From: Ampelomyces quisqualis
Taxonomy: Eukaryota > Ascomycota > Dothideomycetes > Pleosporales > Phaeosphaeriaceae
NCBI GenBank assembly: GCA_018398575.1
Contig: JAGTXZ010000018.1
Coordinates: 3,819,970 to 3,883,969 of the forward strand
Length of the DNA stretch: 64,000 bases
Reading direction: 5' to 3'
The position numbers were made by a program, and so were the translations under genes. The stretch's first letter is position 1. The number at the start of each line of letters is the position of its first letter. Positions 23,969 to 34,560 of this stretch are shown here, piece by piece. The notes under the pieces were generated by a model. That model worked only from the letters and a program-made list of their open reading frames with translations, made no database searches and was not told the DNA's origin.

Positions 23969-24737
23969 ACAAATCACGGCACATCTGATCATCTACATAC
24001 GACTCTCACACCAAAGGCCTTTCCAGCGCTGCCTTCCCTTCTCTTCGGTTCGTGTGTATACTAGCTACAACTTGAATCTTGCCACTCTCGTACGGCGTTG
24101 GTCTTACACGGGGTTGCAGCGCGAGCGAGTACATAGAGTATTCTTGCAACGATTTATAGTGGTTGAAGATTGGTGGTCGTGGCATTAATCGATAGCATTG
24201 CTAGGCGTCGTGCTCGCTTTGGCGACATCAGCTAGAGAATGAACAACATACTCTGGCTGCCTACTTGTAAGCTTTCTGTGGCGGCAATGAACACGACTCT
24301 CGCAGCAGGATATACATTACAATTTTCGACACGCTATGACGTCACCGCTGGCAATTCGCTTTTATGACCCGGATCGTACAGGAATTTCAACCGATGAATA
24401 TGATTGAGCCATGGTGTCTGCACGATGAGAATCTATGTGGAGAAAAGACAGGCTGTGCTTGGTTGGTGATTGTAAAAGCGTCTGATGACATAATCCCCAA
24501 GCGCTTTCCCCATTCTGATCGATCAGTTGTGCCGACCTCTCCCTCACATGCATACTTTACAAGAAACCTTTTCGCCCAATCAATCACGGGCCAACGAAGA
24601 GCACTCAAAAGATATCATCTTGCCACCAGCAGATATCAACCGCGAGAAAGAGCTAGTTTCGGGACAAAAGTGAGAACTATACCAAACCACCCTCGGCACC
24701 AAAAAACAATCGTGCAATACAAAAATCTCCAACAACA
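23969..24737. other. Tandem-gene intergenic region
   Basis: About 0.77 kb between the co-chaperone stop and the YwbE-UBZ gene, both on +. It should contain the 3' UTR of the first and the promoter of the second. Nothing else is seen. Confidence 0.5.
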
Positions 24738-25436
24738 ATGCAATCCGCACCTCGCGGCCAAGGCCGAGGTCGAGATCGAGGCAGAGACGACGCCCAATCT
24801 CAAACCCCAGACCAACCCCACGGCCGCACCACATATCCCCAACCATCTTCATCTCGAAGCCAACCCCGCCATCCTCCCCGCACCCACATGCCCTCCCACC
24901 CCAGCGTCCCACCCATATCCGCCCTCCAACCCGGCACACCCGTCTCCATCGTCCTCAAACAAGATCAGCAATCAGGCCACGCCGTAAGCGGCGTCATCGC
25001 CGACCTGTTAACGCGCGGCGACCACCCGCGCGGCGTCAAAGTGCGGCTGCGGGACGGGCGCGTCGGCCGTGTTCAGCGCGTCGTTTTGCTTGGAGAGGGG
25101 GAGCGCGGGGAGCGGGTTGGTGGTGGTGGTGGTTTTGCGAGCGTAGCTAGGCACGATGGAAGCAGTTTTAGGGGACGAGGTGTTGTTGGCGGGAGAATGG
25201 AGAGGGATGGTAGGGATCAAGATGTGTATTTGTATGATGGAGGGAGGAAGGAGATGGGCAATGAGGGGTTGTTTGGGGCGCTGGAGGAGGCGGATCGGAG
25301 GTGGAGGGATGAGAGGGCTGGGGTGGGGAAGATGGCTGAGGAGGGAGTTGTGAGTTGTCCTGTTTGTGGGGAGTTTGAGGGGGATGAGAGGGCTGTTGCT
25401 TGGCATGTTGAGGGCCACTTTGGGGAGGGCGGGTAA
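24738..25436 (+). CDS. YwbE (DUF2196) domain protein with C-terminal UBZ-type zinc finger
   Basis: An uncharacterised 232-residue single-exon protein. After an Arg/Gly/Pro/Ser-rich tail with RGQGRGRDRGRD, residues 62-117 form a DUF2196/YwbE domain: LQPGTPVSIVLKQDQQSG, VIADLLTRGDHPRGVKVRL and DGRVGRVQRV. In bacteria YwbE stands alone as a protein of about 65 residues and unknown role. The last 25 residues, CPVCGEFEGDERAVAWHVEGHF, have the C-x2-C..H-x3-H spacing of a UBZ-type ubiquitin-binding finger. The combination suggests a link between a nucleic-acid-like small barrel and ubiquitin, but that is inference. The middle region (118-205) is Gly/Arg-rich. The 3' half is purine-rich on the coding strand. 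Confidence 0.78.
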   Translation: MQSAPRGQGRGRDRGRDDAQSQTPDQPHGRTTYPQPSSSRSQPRHPPRTHMPSHPSVPPISALQPGTPVSIVLKQDQQSGHAVSGVIADLLTRGDHPRGVKVRLRDGRVGRVQRVVLLGEGERGERVGGGGGFASVARHDGSSFRGRGVVGGRMERDGRDQDVYLYDGGRKEMGNEGLFGALEEADRRWRDERAGVGKMAEEGVVSCPVCGEFEGDERAVAWHVEGHFGEGG

Positions 25437-25717
25437 TGGTGGAAAAAGAGTCCAAGTACGAAATTGTGACCTTCGACAACGACGTGTGTGTTTGATTCAA
25501 GCCATGGACGCTGTGACAACCCTGGTTCTCAAAACTTATAACCATTCCGCAAGGTTTCGCAATGATTCCCAACGTAGCGCAAATACACCGCCCAAGGTTC
25601 CCAAGCATACCATGCACGAATCGCGCTAGACGTCCCTGCTCGTGCGCTGTGTCGACAAATTCAGTCCACCATCTACATTTTCCCAAGTTCCAACCACAAT
25701 GCTTCCCGCCCACGCAC

Positions 25718-27050
25718 TCAACCGTACGAGATCTTCACGCCCCTGCTCCTATCAATTTTCTCCAATTTACTCTTGATACTCAGCGCGGCTTCCGCGCGGC
25801 CCTCTCCAGCGCGCTCGTGTTGACGGTGGTGATCGACCAGTCCAACCCTAGCATCTCTGTATTCCTTGACGAAATCCGGGTCCTTCTTCCAATCGTTGAA
25901 ATATTCAGCTGCTATGGTCCCGGCATCGTGCTTGTGAGCACTGACCTGGCCTCTGGGGATGTTCTTGTAATTGTCGTGGCGGCAGGTGAAGACGCGGAAG
26001 TCAGCATGAGCGAGATCAAGGTGGGTGATGAAGAAGCCGATATCGTAGTTGAGCATGTTGATCTTCTTCTGAAGGACTGAGATCCTTGCCCTATTGGGTT
26101 TGTTCTCGTTGGTCAAAGACAGGACTTGTTCTTTGAGTTTCGCGACGTCGGCCTTGGGGGCGTTTTGCACGTCTGTGACTACTTGGGCTTGGGGTCTCGT
26201 GATGTTGGCGCGGTGCGTGTTGGTCTCAGTGGACAGGCGGGTGTTTTCTTTCTTCAACCTATGATGAAATATTAGTCAAGTGAATTCTTGAGAGGAACCA
26301 ATCCGCTGAAATATTCGAACAGGAGTACGTACCAATCGCGGTTTGTTTCGACACACGCGAACCTAGCTCGAAGCTCCTTCAGCTCGCGATTCTGTATCTT
26401 CTCCCTCTCTTGGAGGACTTCGAGTTCTTCTCCGTCTTTATTTGCTTGCTTCAACAGCTTGAAATGTTCTGATGTGAAGTCATCATATTTCTTGACAAGC
26501 TGCTTGATCCTGATATCGCGTGCGGTGATGGTTTTGTGCAGCTGATTCCCCGTGGCCTGGTCGACACTCGTAATTACGCCGCGAGCTCCTTCTAAGTCTT
26601 TCATCAAATCCTCAATGGTAGACTGGGCGTCTCGAAGCTCCGTGATTAGACGTTCTGTAACTTGCCTGGCGGGTTCGGCGTCTCTCTCTGAATTACTGAG
26701 GAAGAGTAGAGCAACGTTCTTCTCTGAGATGGCTTGCTCCATCTTCCGGCGCAGTTCAACCATTTCAGCAGAATCGACGGATCCGTTCGCAGCCTCCAAC
26801 TCTGAAATCCGTCTTTCTGCCGCTGTCGCACGTTCGAACTCCTTCACCCACTCCCTCTTCACGTCGACGATGTGTTTTTCAGCCAAGGCCAGCCGAATCT
26901 GAGTCTTTAGAAGTTCGTCACTTTCTGTAGTCCATCAGTCGAGGATATACACCGAGAAGCGCCAAATTCGTGCATACCTGAACCCGCCACTCCCTCGCTG
27001 GAGCGCTCGCGAGCACGTATCGCGTCTGCGCCTCCCGATCGGATTGACAT
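25718..27050 (-). CDS. Coiled-coil protein of unknown function
   Basis: Three exons (26978-27050, 26333-26924, 25718-26258) join in phase to 401 residues. The introns use GTATGC and GTACGT donors. Most of the protein after residue 25 is heptad-rich: REWVKEFERATAAERRISELEAA, RRKMEQAISEKNVALLFL and the LKELRARFACVETN segment, consistent with a long parallel coiled coil. The C-terminal 130 residues contain NMLNYDIGFFITHLDLAHADFRVF and an Asp/Lys-rich end. I do not recognise a family; the layout recalls fungal proteins with SMC-like helices but lacks any ATPase motif. Start chosen at MSIRSGG because it is the first ATG that gives a junction in phase; the frame is open up to 27212. Confidence 0.7.
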
Positions 27051-27565
27051 CGCGAATTGGGACGGACAAGAGAACAAAGATGTTATAGTCACGCGCAGGA
27101 GGTCGCAACGCGATTGCACGGTGTGGTGGAGCGGGATGGGTCGCACCAGCTGTTTGTAGCGTGGGCCGTGCGCGCACGTCATGTTCACGGTGAAGGAAGG
27201 CGCAGTGAACATGATGGCATGAAAAGTGTCGACATCGTAAGTAATTTGAAGGGCTGGTAATTTGCGAGACGGGAGATGCTGTTAAGCATGAGGATGAACC
27301 TAGAGCATACAGAGCTTGACATTGTAGTGAAAATGCAGGTACGGGAGCGCGACGATGTGTGCAGTGTGTTAGCGCAACTAGAAGAGACCCGACTGAATTA
27401 TATGGAAGTATTGAGCTCAGGTAATAGGGAACACACTATCAATAGTTGGCTGTTACAATAGCCTCACCGGACTTGCTGCTATCCGTCCCCTGAGTAATAC
27501 CCAAAGTACCACCTAAGCTCGGTGCATTGCCAGAGTAATCCAAGGTAATTCTGGATCTCTCTGAG
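27051..27565. other. Intergenic region
   Basis: About 0.5 kb upstream of the coiled-coil gene. It probably holds its promoter. No further feature is recognised. Confidence 0.45.
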
Positions 27566-28237
27566 AATCTTTCAGACTCCTCAGTCGCTTTGGGCCCTTT
27601 CGAGTTCTTTTGCTAAGCTGCTTCCCGTTTCTTCTCTTGCCGCTTCGACTTCCGCGCGTCCGGGCTGTTTCTCAGTGCCAGCAGCGGCGCCGGCCTCGGC
27701 GGGCTTCTGTTGAACTCGAGATGCTATAGGCTGTTTTACATTTGCTGTAGGCTCCTCGATCTCGAGTGCAGCGGGCTCCGCTAAATCTGCCGCAGGTTTC
27801 TCCCCTTCTTCAGCCTGCCCATTTTTTCCAAAAGGTTCTGTCCCGTTGCGAGCTTAGTGTACAGCTTTTTGCTGCTGTCGCTTGTCTCGTTGATTGACTC
27901 CTGACTGCAGGTCGCCAACATCCAGACTTCTACTATCCTAATGTTAAGGCTACTACTACTACTACTACTAACCTTCTGTCTAACGCTCCAGTTCACTAGA
28001 ATTAACCTGCTTCCACACTTTGCTGTTGCGGCAGGTGCGCGAATGAAGCGCGTACAACTGAGTATAAGCATGAATCGAAGGATGTTACAGGGCAGGCAAC
28101 AAAATATTGTTGCAAATCATCATTTTGGTTGAAGGCGGATAATACGTACTTTTGCGATATGCTGAGGTTGGAATCGTGACTGACTCCACACTGGCCGCAG
28201 CTACGAGGGCTAGATAAATGCTGCTTCTGAGCTTCAT
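27566..28237 (-). pseudogene. Possible decayed or multi-exon secreted-protein gene
   Basis: The - strand shows an ATG at 28237 opening a typical secretion signal, MKLRSSIYLALVAAASVES, followed by a GTACGT donor at 28149. Further along, 27566-27860 contains an open frame rich in Ala, Glu and Pro (PAADLAEPAALEIEEP, RAEVEAAREETGSS). Between them lie stop codons, several possible acceptors and a CTA trinucleotide run at about 27951-27970. I could not find one unambiguous splice path, so this may be a real secreted protein with several small exons or a broken gene. No family is recognised. The signal peptide reading is the best-supported part. Confidence 0.35.
27951..27970 (+). repeat. CTA trinucleotide repeat
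   Basis: About six copies of CTA in tandem lie in the middle of the possible secreted-protein locus. Such runs are prone to slippage and may contribute to its decay. Confidence 0.8.
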
Positions 28238-29912
28238 GTTGGTGGTTAAGACATACGGGTAGAGACTATATACCATCAAGTGCTGTTAGGCAGCCGTAAG
28301 ATTGAAATGAGTGTGAAGCAGATTTAGGGATTGAGATGTTTTGATGAATAAACGCGTGTCGAGCAAGCGAAGCTGACGCTGTGCATCCTGTGCATCTACC
28401 AATCGTCCAAGTCATGATACAAATGATATGCTTCTCGGACATATGCTCAGGCCCGGCTAAGAATGAGTCAAGCGTGACTCAATGTGACCATCATGCGCGT
28501 TAAACAGATATCAATTCTGGTTGGCAACTAAGACCACTGGAAAACGCGCATCCAGTCTCTCGAAGGGTCGAGACTGAACTTTCCGGAACTTGACAATGAC
28601 GATTTACAGAAGCACTTGGCCAGAGAGGGTTATGACCCTCAAGGGTCATCAAGGGTCATCAATGAAGTGTGGAAGCAGGAGGTCTTGCGATGGAAGATGC
28701 CATTTGCTGATTTTTAGAAGTCAGCCAAAGAGAAGCTGGACGGGCACAACGCGAAAGCGGCGAAGCGAAATGATTTCTTTTGATGATTACACTTGTAATA
28801 GGTTCTTTCATTTTATGTGCAAATTTCAAAGACTTGTCAACAATCAAGCTCATTGGAGGCTTGGTACGCGAATGTGCTGGGTGTGCACTGTACAGACGTG
28901 TACGGCTTCACAGACTAGGCCATTTAATCTGATTGAGAGGCCTGAATTTCACATCCAATCGACCACAAGCACGGGCGACTGGATAGCATGCACATGTAAA
29001 GTTTCTTGTGGCATAAGTAGCCACAGTACTACTGCGACATGTTTCAGCCAGTCACACAAGACCGAGTGATGTACGCTCGGAGCAATTGGACGTGCTGAGG
29101 CTGTAATTTATCGACAATACCGTGCGGGTCGTCCTGACCCTCTTACCAGGACACCTCAGGCCTAACCCAATATGTAAAGCTTGTTCTTATTCATTGAGCG
29201 TGCTCCGTTTGCCAGACTCCCGCCCCCTGTAGGTGGGAGTTGGACAGTCCTCCTCTTCCATTGCGCATATCTCATTTTCTGAATGTCTACAGCCTGTATA
29301 TGTCTCAACCGCGGCGTTAGCAGTCGCACAACTGCAAAATCCGCCGCGTGTAAAGAGCTGGGCGTAGAAGAGCCATACGTGTCCAACACACGCGACGTAC
29401 TAAACTTACAAGAAGTGCTCCTCGCTTGCGCGATCTGATTGTAAGTGATTGCAGACGAAGTATCCTCGTAACTAGTATGAGAAGTATGACTTGGTTCGGG
29501 CCGGGCTGGGTTGACATATCCGTTGACACCACGCGCGAGGTATGGCCGCAGTGAGAACCGATGTTAATTGTATGAATGGGTATACTCGCAATATGATGTT
29601 GTATATTAGCCGTACTTGAGATGTTACTGGGCTAGGAGAGAGCGTGCTACGCTGTTTTATCGCTGCGTACCTACATTGAAGTAGGTATGTGAGGCTGTTC
29701 ATTGTACGGTGGATCAAGTATATACATGCCTATTACCGCCTTTGTTCGTTTTGGTAGAAGTGAGATTCCTATCTGATTTACTGGAAAGGTATTGCGCCCT
29801 ACTTATCGGGTTAGTGGTTGTAGGCACAGAGCTTGGAGCTCTTGTATGATAGTGCTGTAATCAACAGGGCAGATATGTGGCAGACGTTGTACAGCCCCCA
29901 TCAGCATGTGTA
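28238..29912. other. Gene-poor interval
   Basis: About 1.7 kb with no supported gene. A short frame at 28590-29069 (+) and a shifted frame beside it suggest an old coding fragment, but nothing is recognisable. A direct repeat CAAGGGTCAT lies near 28640-28660. Confidence 0.45.
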
Positions 29913-31151
29913 TTATAACTTGGCGCCTTCAACAACCTTGACAACAAATCCCAGTCTCGGAAAATGAACCATGACATCTACCTCCGCCTTTTTGCCCGGC
30001 TGGATGACCACCTCCTCAACTCCAATCTTCACCAGGATCCCGATCGTCGGATTGCCGCGTCCCGTGTCATCCGGCACGACCCTCACACTAACGCCAGGTA
30101 CAAGATCCCGCTGTAAATCTGTCTGGTACTCCACGGCTGTTGGGAGTAGCAATTCATTGCTTGGTACGATGCGACTCTCCTTCACTGCATCCAACCATCC
30201 TTCTGGGTCCGTAACTTGCTTGTCCGGTAACGATTCAATGTACTTCTCGAACGCGTGGAACCACGTCCACAGGCCCGGATACCGCTCTTCATTAAAGACC
30301 TTGCCCGTAACATCCTCTTGCGTATCTTTGGTACCGCCGCCAGTCAGATTTTCAATACCCCGGCCCGCTGCAATATCGATCCCCCATCTTAGTTGGTAAT
30401 ACAGACTTATATCTGCCAAACTCGGTGTCGGCGTTGGAATGGTCCACTTTCCTTTATTTTTAAAAGTAGGCTCTAGCATAGCAAGGTGCATGTCCAAGCT
30501 TGCTAGATTCTGCGGGATTTTATCCCCAAGCTTCTCTGGTGAGAGCTTGTGTCCGATCAATTGGGAGCGATCGTCTCCGAATGACGTCTGCCATACTGAC
30601 GGCGGGATTAGGCCCGTTGTTATTCTGAAGAACGGTTTGTCGGTCCAGAAACTTGCAAAACCCCGAACAAGGCCCTTGTAGCTCCATTCATCGAGCCCGG
30701 TCAAGGGTGGGTATACGGTGCCGAAGCCCGAAGATGCCGGGAAGAAGTGCTCGAGGGCTTCGATTATGAGAGATGTATCGCAGTAGAGTGAACGACCGAT
30801 GAGGAGGACAGGTATCTTGCGATATGAAAGGGCGAAAGTGGATGTCAGGATAGGGCGTGGGAGCATCGATGGTACCGTAATGTATGCTGAGAGGACTTAT
30901 TAGAAATACAACGCCACACTGGATAGCGCTGGAAGAGCAGACCAGCTCATTCCGCCAACAAAAGCCGTAAAACGCAATATGAAAAGAGTCAAGCTTACAA
31001 AAGGCTATCTGCTTCACCCTCAACGCCAACCTAACTTTATTAGTGAACGGACTCGCTACCACAAAATCAGTATATGCACGCACACCTAGACGCATTCCTA
31101 CTCACAATCATATCCAAACAGCACCACGGGCGGATATCCCTCCAACGGCAT
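29913..31151 (-). CDS. GST N-terminal (thioredoxin-fold) domain protein
   Basis: Glutathione S-transferase-like protein. Three exons (31106-31151, 30999-31055, 29913-30886) give 358 residues. The N-terminus MPLEGYPPVVLFGYDSSPFTNKVRLALRVK is a GST N-domain strand-helix with SPF where the catalytic Ser/Tyr region sits. KIPVLLIGRSLYCDTSLIIEALE matches the cis-Pro strand and glutathione-binding DTSLI segment. The helical C-domain includes PSLADISLYYQLRWG, the usual D-x-SL motif. The last 100 residues, with VVPDDTGRGNPTIGILVKIG and VVIQPGKKAEVDVMVHFPRLGF, exceed a normal GST and may form a beta-rich addition. Similar long fungal proteins are annotated only as GST-like. It lies next to a hydrolase and a Zn2Cys6 regulator. 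Activity is not established. Confidence 0.82.
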
Positions 31152-31888
31152 GATTGCTCAAATACTCTTTTTCCTTTTCAAGTTCTCCGCAGCTCCCAAC
31201 TTCACTAGCCTTGCAAGAAAGATACAAACAGCTAAGAAAAGCACAAGCACATGACCCAACTTCCTTCAAGCAAGTCTCGCTCGTCGTACAGTCTTTAGAT
31301 AAACAACCCCATGCCCAAGCCACGCGAAAGAAAAACAAAGTACGCCTACAAATGGTAGGATTGTAGTTGAGGGCTTTGACCTGCGGATCGAAGTCTGTAG
31401 AGCCAATTAGACTACCCCGCTGCCACGAGTGATGGATTCCCGCGTTAACCGAGGTCAAGGAGACCACCGTTGAATGATGCAAGAGCCGAAGAAATTCACA
31501 TCACGTACTCATCTCGTGTCTATTATTCAGTTTGACCAGTATTTTCTTCCAGTCTGATATTTTTCTCAAGTTTGACACATCTGGGATAAGCACATTTTAT
31601 CGATTCGATGTACCTCGATAATACGAGGGCGGATGTGTTTCTGCGATCTTCTGTCGCTCTCGATGATTTCGGATGCCTCCACCGATTCGTATGGTAGTTT
31701 CGAGCTGGATATCAAGTGTTGTGAGTTGAGATGAACATTGGCAAGATAGACACGGTGGGACAGGAATTGTTGTCAAGCGATGAAACCATTTACACCATGT
31801 ATTCGCGTTTCCTATCGCTTGCCAAATGCCGCTCAAGAAGACAACCGGATCAGCATCGAAGCGATCATTCCATGCCGTATCGAGCTCT
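31152..31888. other. Promoter region of the GST-like gene
   Basis: About 0.74 kb between the GST-like start and the alpha/beta hydrolase stop, both on -. Short open frames have no conserved features. No RNA gene or repeat is seen. Confidence 0.5.
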
Positions 31889-33674
31889 TCATACACCTGC
31901 CTCTCGATTCAACCTAATGCCCCTCTCAAAAAGAGCTTCCAACCACGTGTTGCATTCCTCCCTCATCTCAGCAGGAATGACATGACCTTGTCCCTTGACG
32001 AAATGTTTCTCAACCTCACCTTCTTCCCAGACATCTACTTCTTCCTCGATACCCAGCCAATCCTCTTTGCCTGTCTTACCTTGCCCCTTTTCTAGGCCTC
32101 TCCACAAGACAGCAGCATGCGGAAATGTGATCATTCGATCCTTGGTACCATGTACGACCATGATTCTGCTCTTCCCCACAGTGCTCGCAATCTGCTGGAG
32201 CTGTTCAGGTGATTTGTAATGCCATCCTGCCGCGATTGCTTGTAAGATGAAGCCAGCTTTGCCAAAGTAATCTGGATGCGATCGCTTCCAGAGCTCATTA
32301 GCGGCAAACCGGTCGCCGTTGGTAGGGAAGGGCTGCTCAACAGGTTCGATAGTGTCAGGAGTGTCTAGCCATGCAGTTGTATAGAGATTCTTCTTGACAT
32401 TCTCAATCTGCTGGTCAATTGCCTTGGGGACGAAGAGGTTGATGCGGTTCATCAGATTCTCAACGAATCCCTGAGAAAGTTAGCATTGCACTTGAGATAG
32501 GCACGCCATGTTGAACTCGAAGACATATTATAGAGAGATCGCCAATGACATACAGTGGTTCTGAAGAGACCAGCAGCGGTCGATAGTAATGAAAGCGTAC
32601 ATATGCGCTCAGGTATGAGCATGGCCTACGACGGTCGTTAGTCGAATCTATTCCGAACGTGGAGCATGATGATCGAAATCAGGATCAAAGCGTGAGCGAG
32701 TCAGAGAACATGGAGAATGCGGCGGGCAGGATGGATGGGGCTTTTCCGAGATTACAGGATATTGAAAACGTTTGAATTCTTTGATGGGCGACGAAATTTC
32801 CTCGAGAGGGAGGTACAGCTTCCGAAGGCATCGATGCAGACAGCTTGAAGAGGAAGTCATGCATCGTGACGCACGAGAAGATGTCGGAAATTGGAAGGAG
32901 GTCGGCAGACGTACCATCTCTTGTGCAATCATGCCTCCCATACTGATACCAATTATGTGCAATTCTCGTTGAGCAGTCCATCCGAGATGGTCGACGAGTT
33001 CTACAATGTCTTTGGCCATCTCAGAGGTCGAGTATCGAAACGTGGGTTTGTCCGAATCGCCAATGCCGCGGTTGTCTATCACCAAAGATGAATATTGATC
33101 GCCTTTGGTGTGAGCAAAGTCTTTGGTCTGACGCTGCCATGCATACTTCATTCCACCCAGGCCCATGACCCACTACAGTGTGTCAGCACAAGGACATTGC
33201 TTTGAACGGAGACGCGTCATGAGAAGGAGACGTAGCGAGTGAAGTACGCATTTACGCTACGACAACGAGATTCGGGGAAAAGATTTCGTAGACAAGATTT
33301 GCAGAGTCAAAAACATGAGACGCGATGAGGTGTTGTGAGACGATCTATGCTACTGAAACAAAACGTGCCAGGAGTCGCTCGACCACCAAAGGCAGCGTGC
33401 AGGGAGAGACTCGCTAATTCCTGTGTGTATGACAATTGATGCTGCACTGGGTGCCTATTTTGGACGTGGAACCTTGCCGCTTAGGGTACCAAATATAGCG
33501 CGAACTTACGACCAGGTGTCGATGACCAGTGCCGTGGACCTCATATGCAAGGTTGATGGGGCCGCCCCTGCCTTTGGCGACAGGCAGTTTGCCGGTATTT
33601 ACAGGCTTGAGGTCCCAAATAGTGTGGTTGTACTCTGGGTGCTGCCGCAGCTCTGCGGCGGTCATGGGCGCCAT
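31889..33674 (-). CDS. Alpha/beta hydrolase
   Basis: Alpha/beta hydrolase-fold enzyme with an intact catalytic triad. Four exons (33510-33674, 32915-33172, 32554-32625, 31889-32470) all break in phase 0 and give 358 residues. The oxyanion strand reads WVMGLGGMK, the next strand VIDNRGIGDSD. Ser132 lies in the nucleophile elbow IIGISMGGM, Asp276 in VVHGTKDRM and His328 in KGQGHVIPAE. The lid between residues 170 and 240 includes a helix rich in Lys and Asn. The nearest types are epoxide/haloalkane-type hydrolases and fungal esterases, but the substrate is unknown. Exon 3 is only 72 nt. The gene diverges from the Zn2Cys6 factor to the right and is followed by the GST-like gene in the same direction. 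Confidence 0.88.
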
Positions 33675-34560
33675 GGTAGAGGTGTGGTTCTGTGAGATGT
33701 GAGCGTTGCAGGGTTAAGGGCTCGAAATGACTGTGCGAAAACTGCCCACCATGATGCACCATTATTCCCAGTCAATTACAATCCCAATAATGTAGAGACC
33801 CTCGAGTTGCCAGATGGTGGCGCAGCAGTTGAGGCTTGCCGGTTCTGGTTAGGTACCTTGGCTCGGCATTGAGCGGGAAAGGTCTTGGCTGGAAACCATG
33901 GCACAACGGCAGGGCACGTCCGGCTGATCTGGGACGTTTTGCAGGGTGTGGAATGAATTGGGCCGATGATGGTGCGAAATCCAACTCACTGTTCCTGGGG
34001 CTGGGGTTGCAGTCGAGCGCTGAGTGGGGGCTCTTGAAGCGATGGGCAGTCGAAGCCGGTGGTGGGAATGTTGAGTGTGGGCGAGTCAGTAGGCCTGGGT
34101 GGGGCATTTGATCTGACTAAGCAGATGCCAACGTCACACGGCTCTATCCTCGATTGAGCCCTAGCCGAGCCGCCAGCGTGCTTATGTAATCGGCGCGCAA
34201 ACGACGGCGGACGGCTCTGACAGATGTCGCTGATAGATGCGCTGATGCTCTAGCTGGTAGGTGGTAGGCGCGTGTCGGATATCTGAATAGCCCTGCTCTG
34301 CTCTGCGCTGCCCTCTCATGGCCTGCACCTCATCTGGCGGGCCTGTGTGACCGTTGCTGCTCTCTGTCGTCGAGCTCCTCGGCACCGTTTCATCTCAGTC
34401 TATCTCACGCAGCACGCAGCACTAGTGCCCTCTGCGCCCGCATCGCCGCATCTCGTCCGCTGCACCAGACACCACCACACCCCGTTGCTGCGGACAGAGC
34501 AGCTGCCCGCCCTGAACACTCCCCACACCCGCCGTGCACACACGACGACGACCCCCCGCC
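33675..34560. promoter_or_regulatory. Divergent promoter hydrolase / Zn2Cys6 factor
   Basis: About 0.89 kb between the divergent starts. It likely carries the promoters and 5' UTRs of both genes. A CGG-N-CCG type Zn2Cys6 site was not convincingly identified by eye. Confidence 0.5.
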
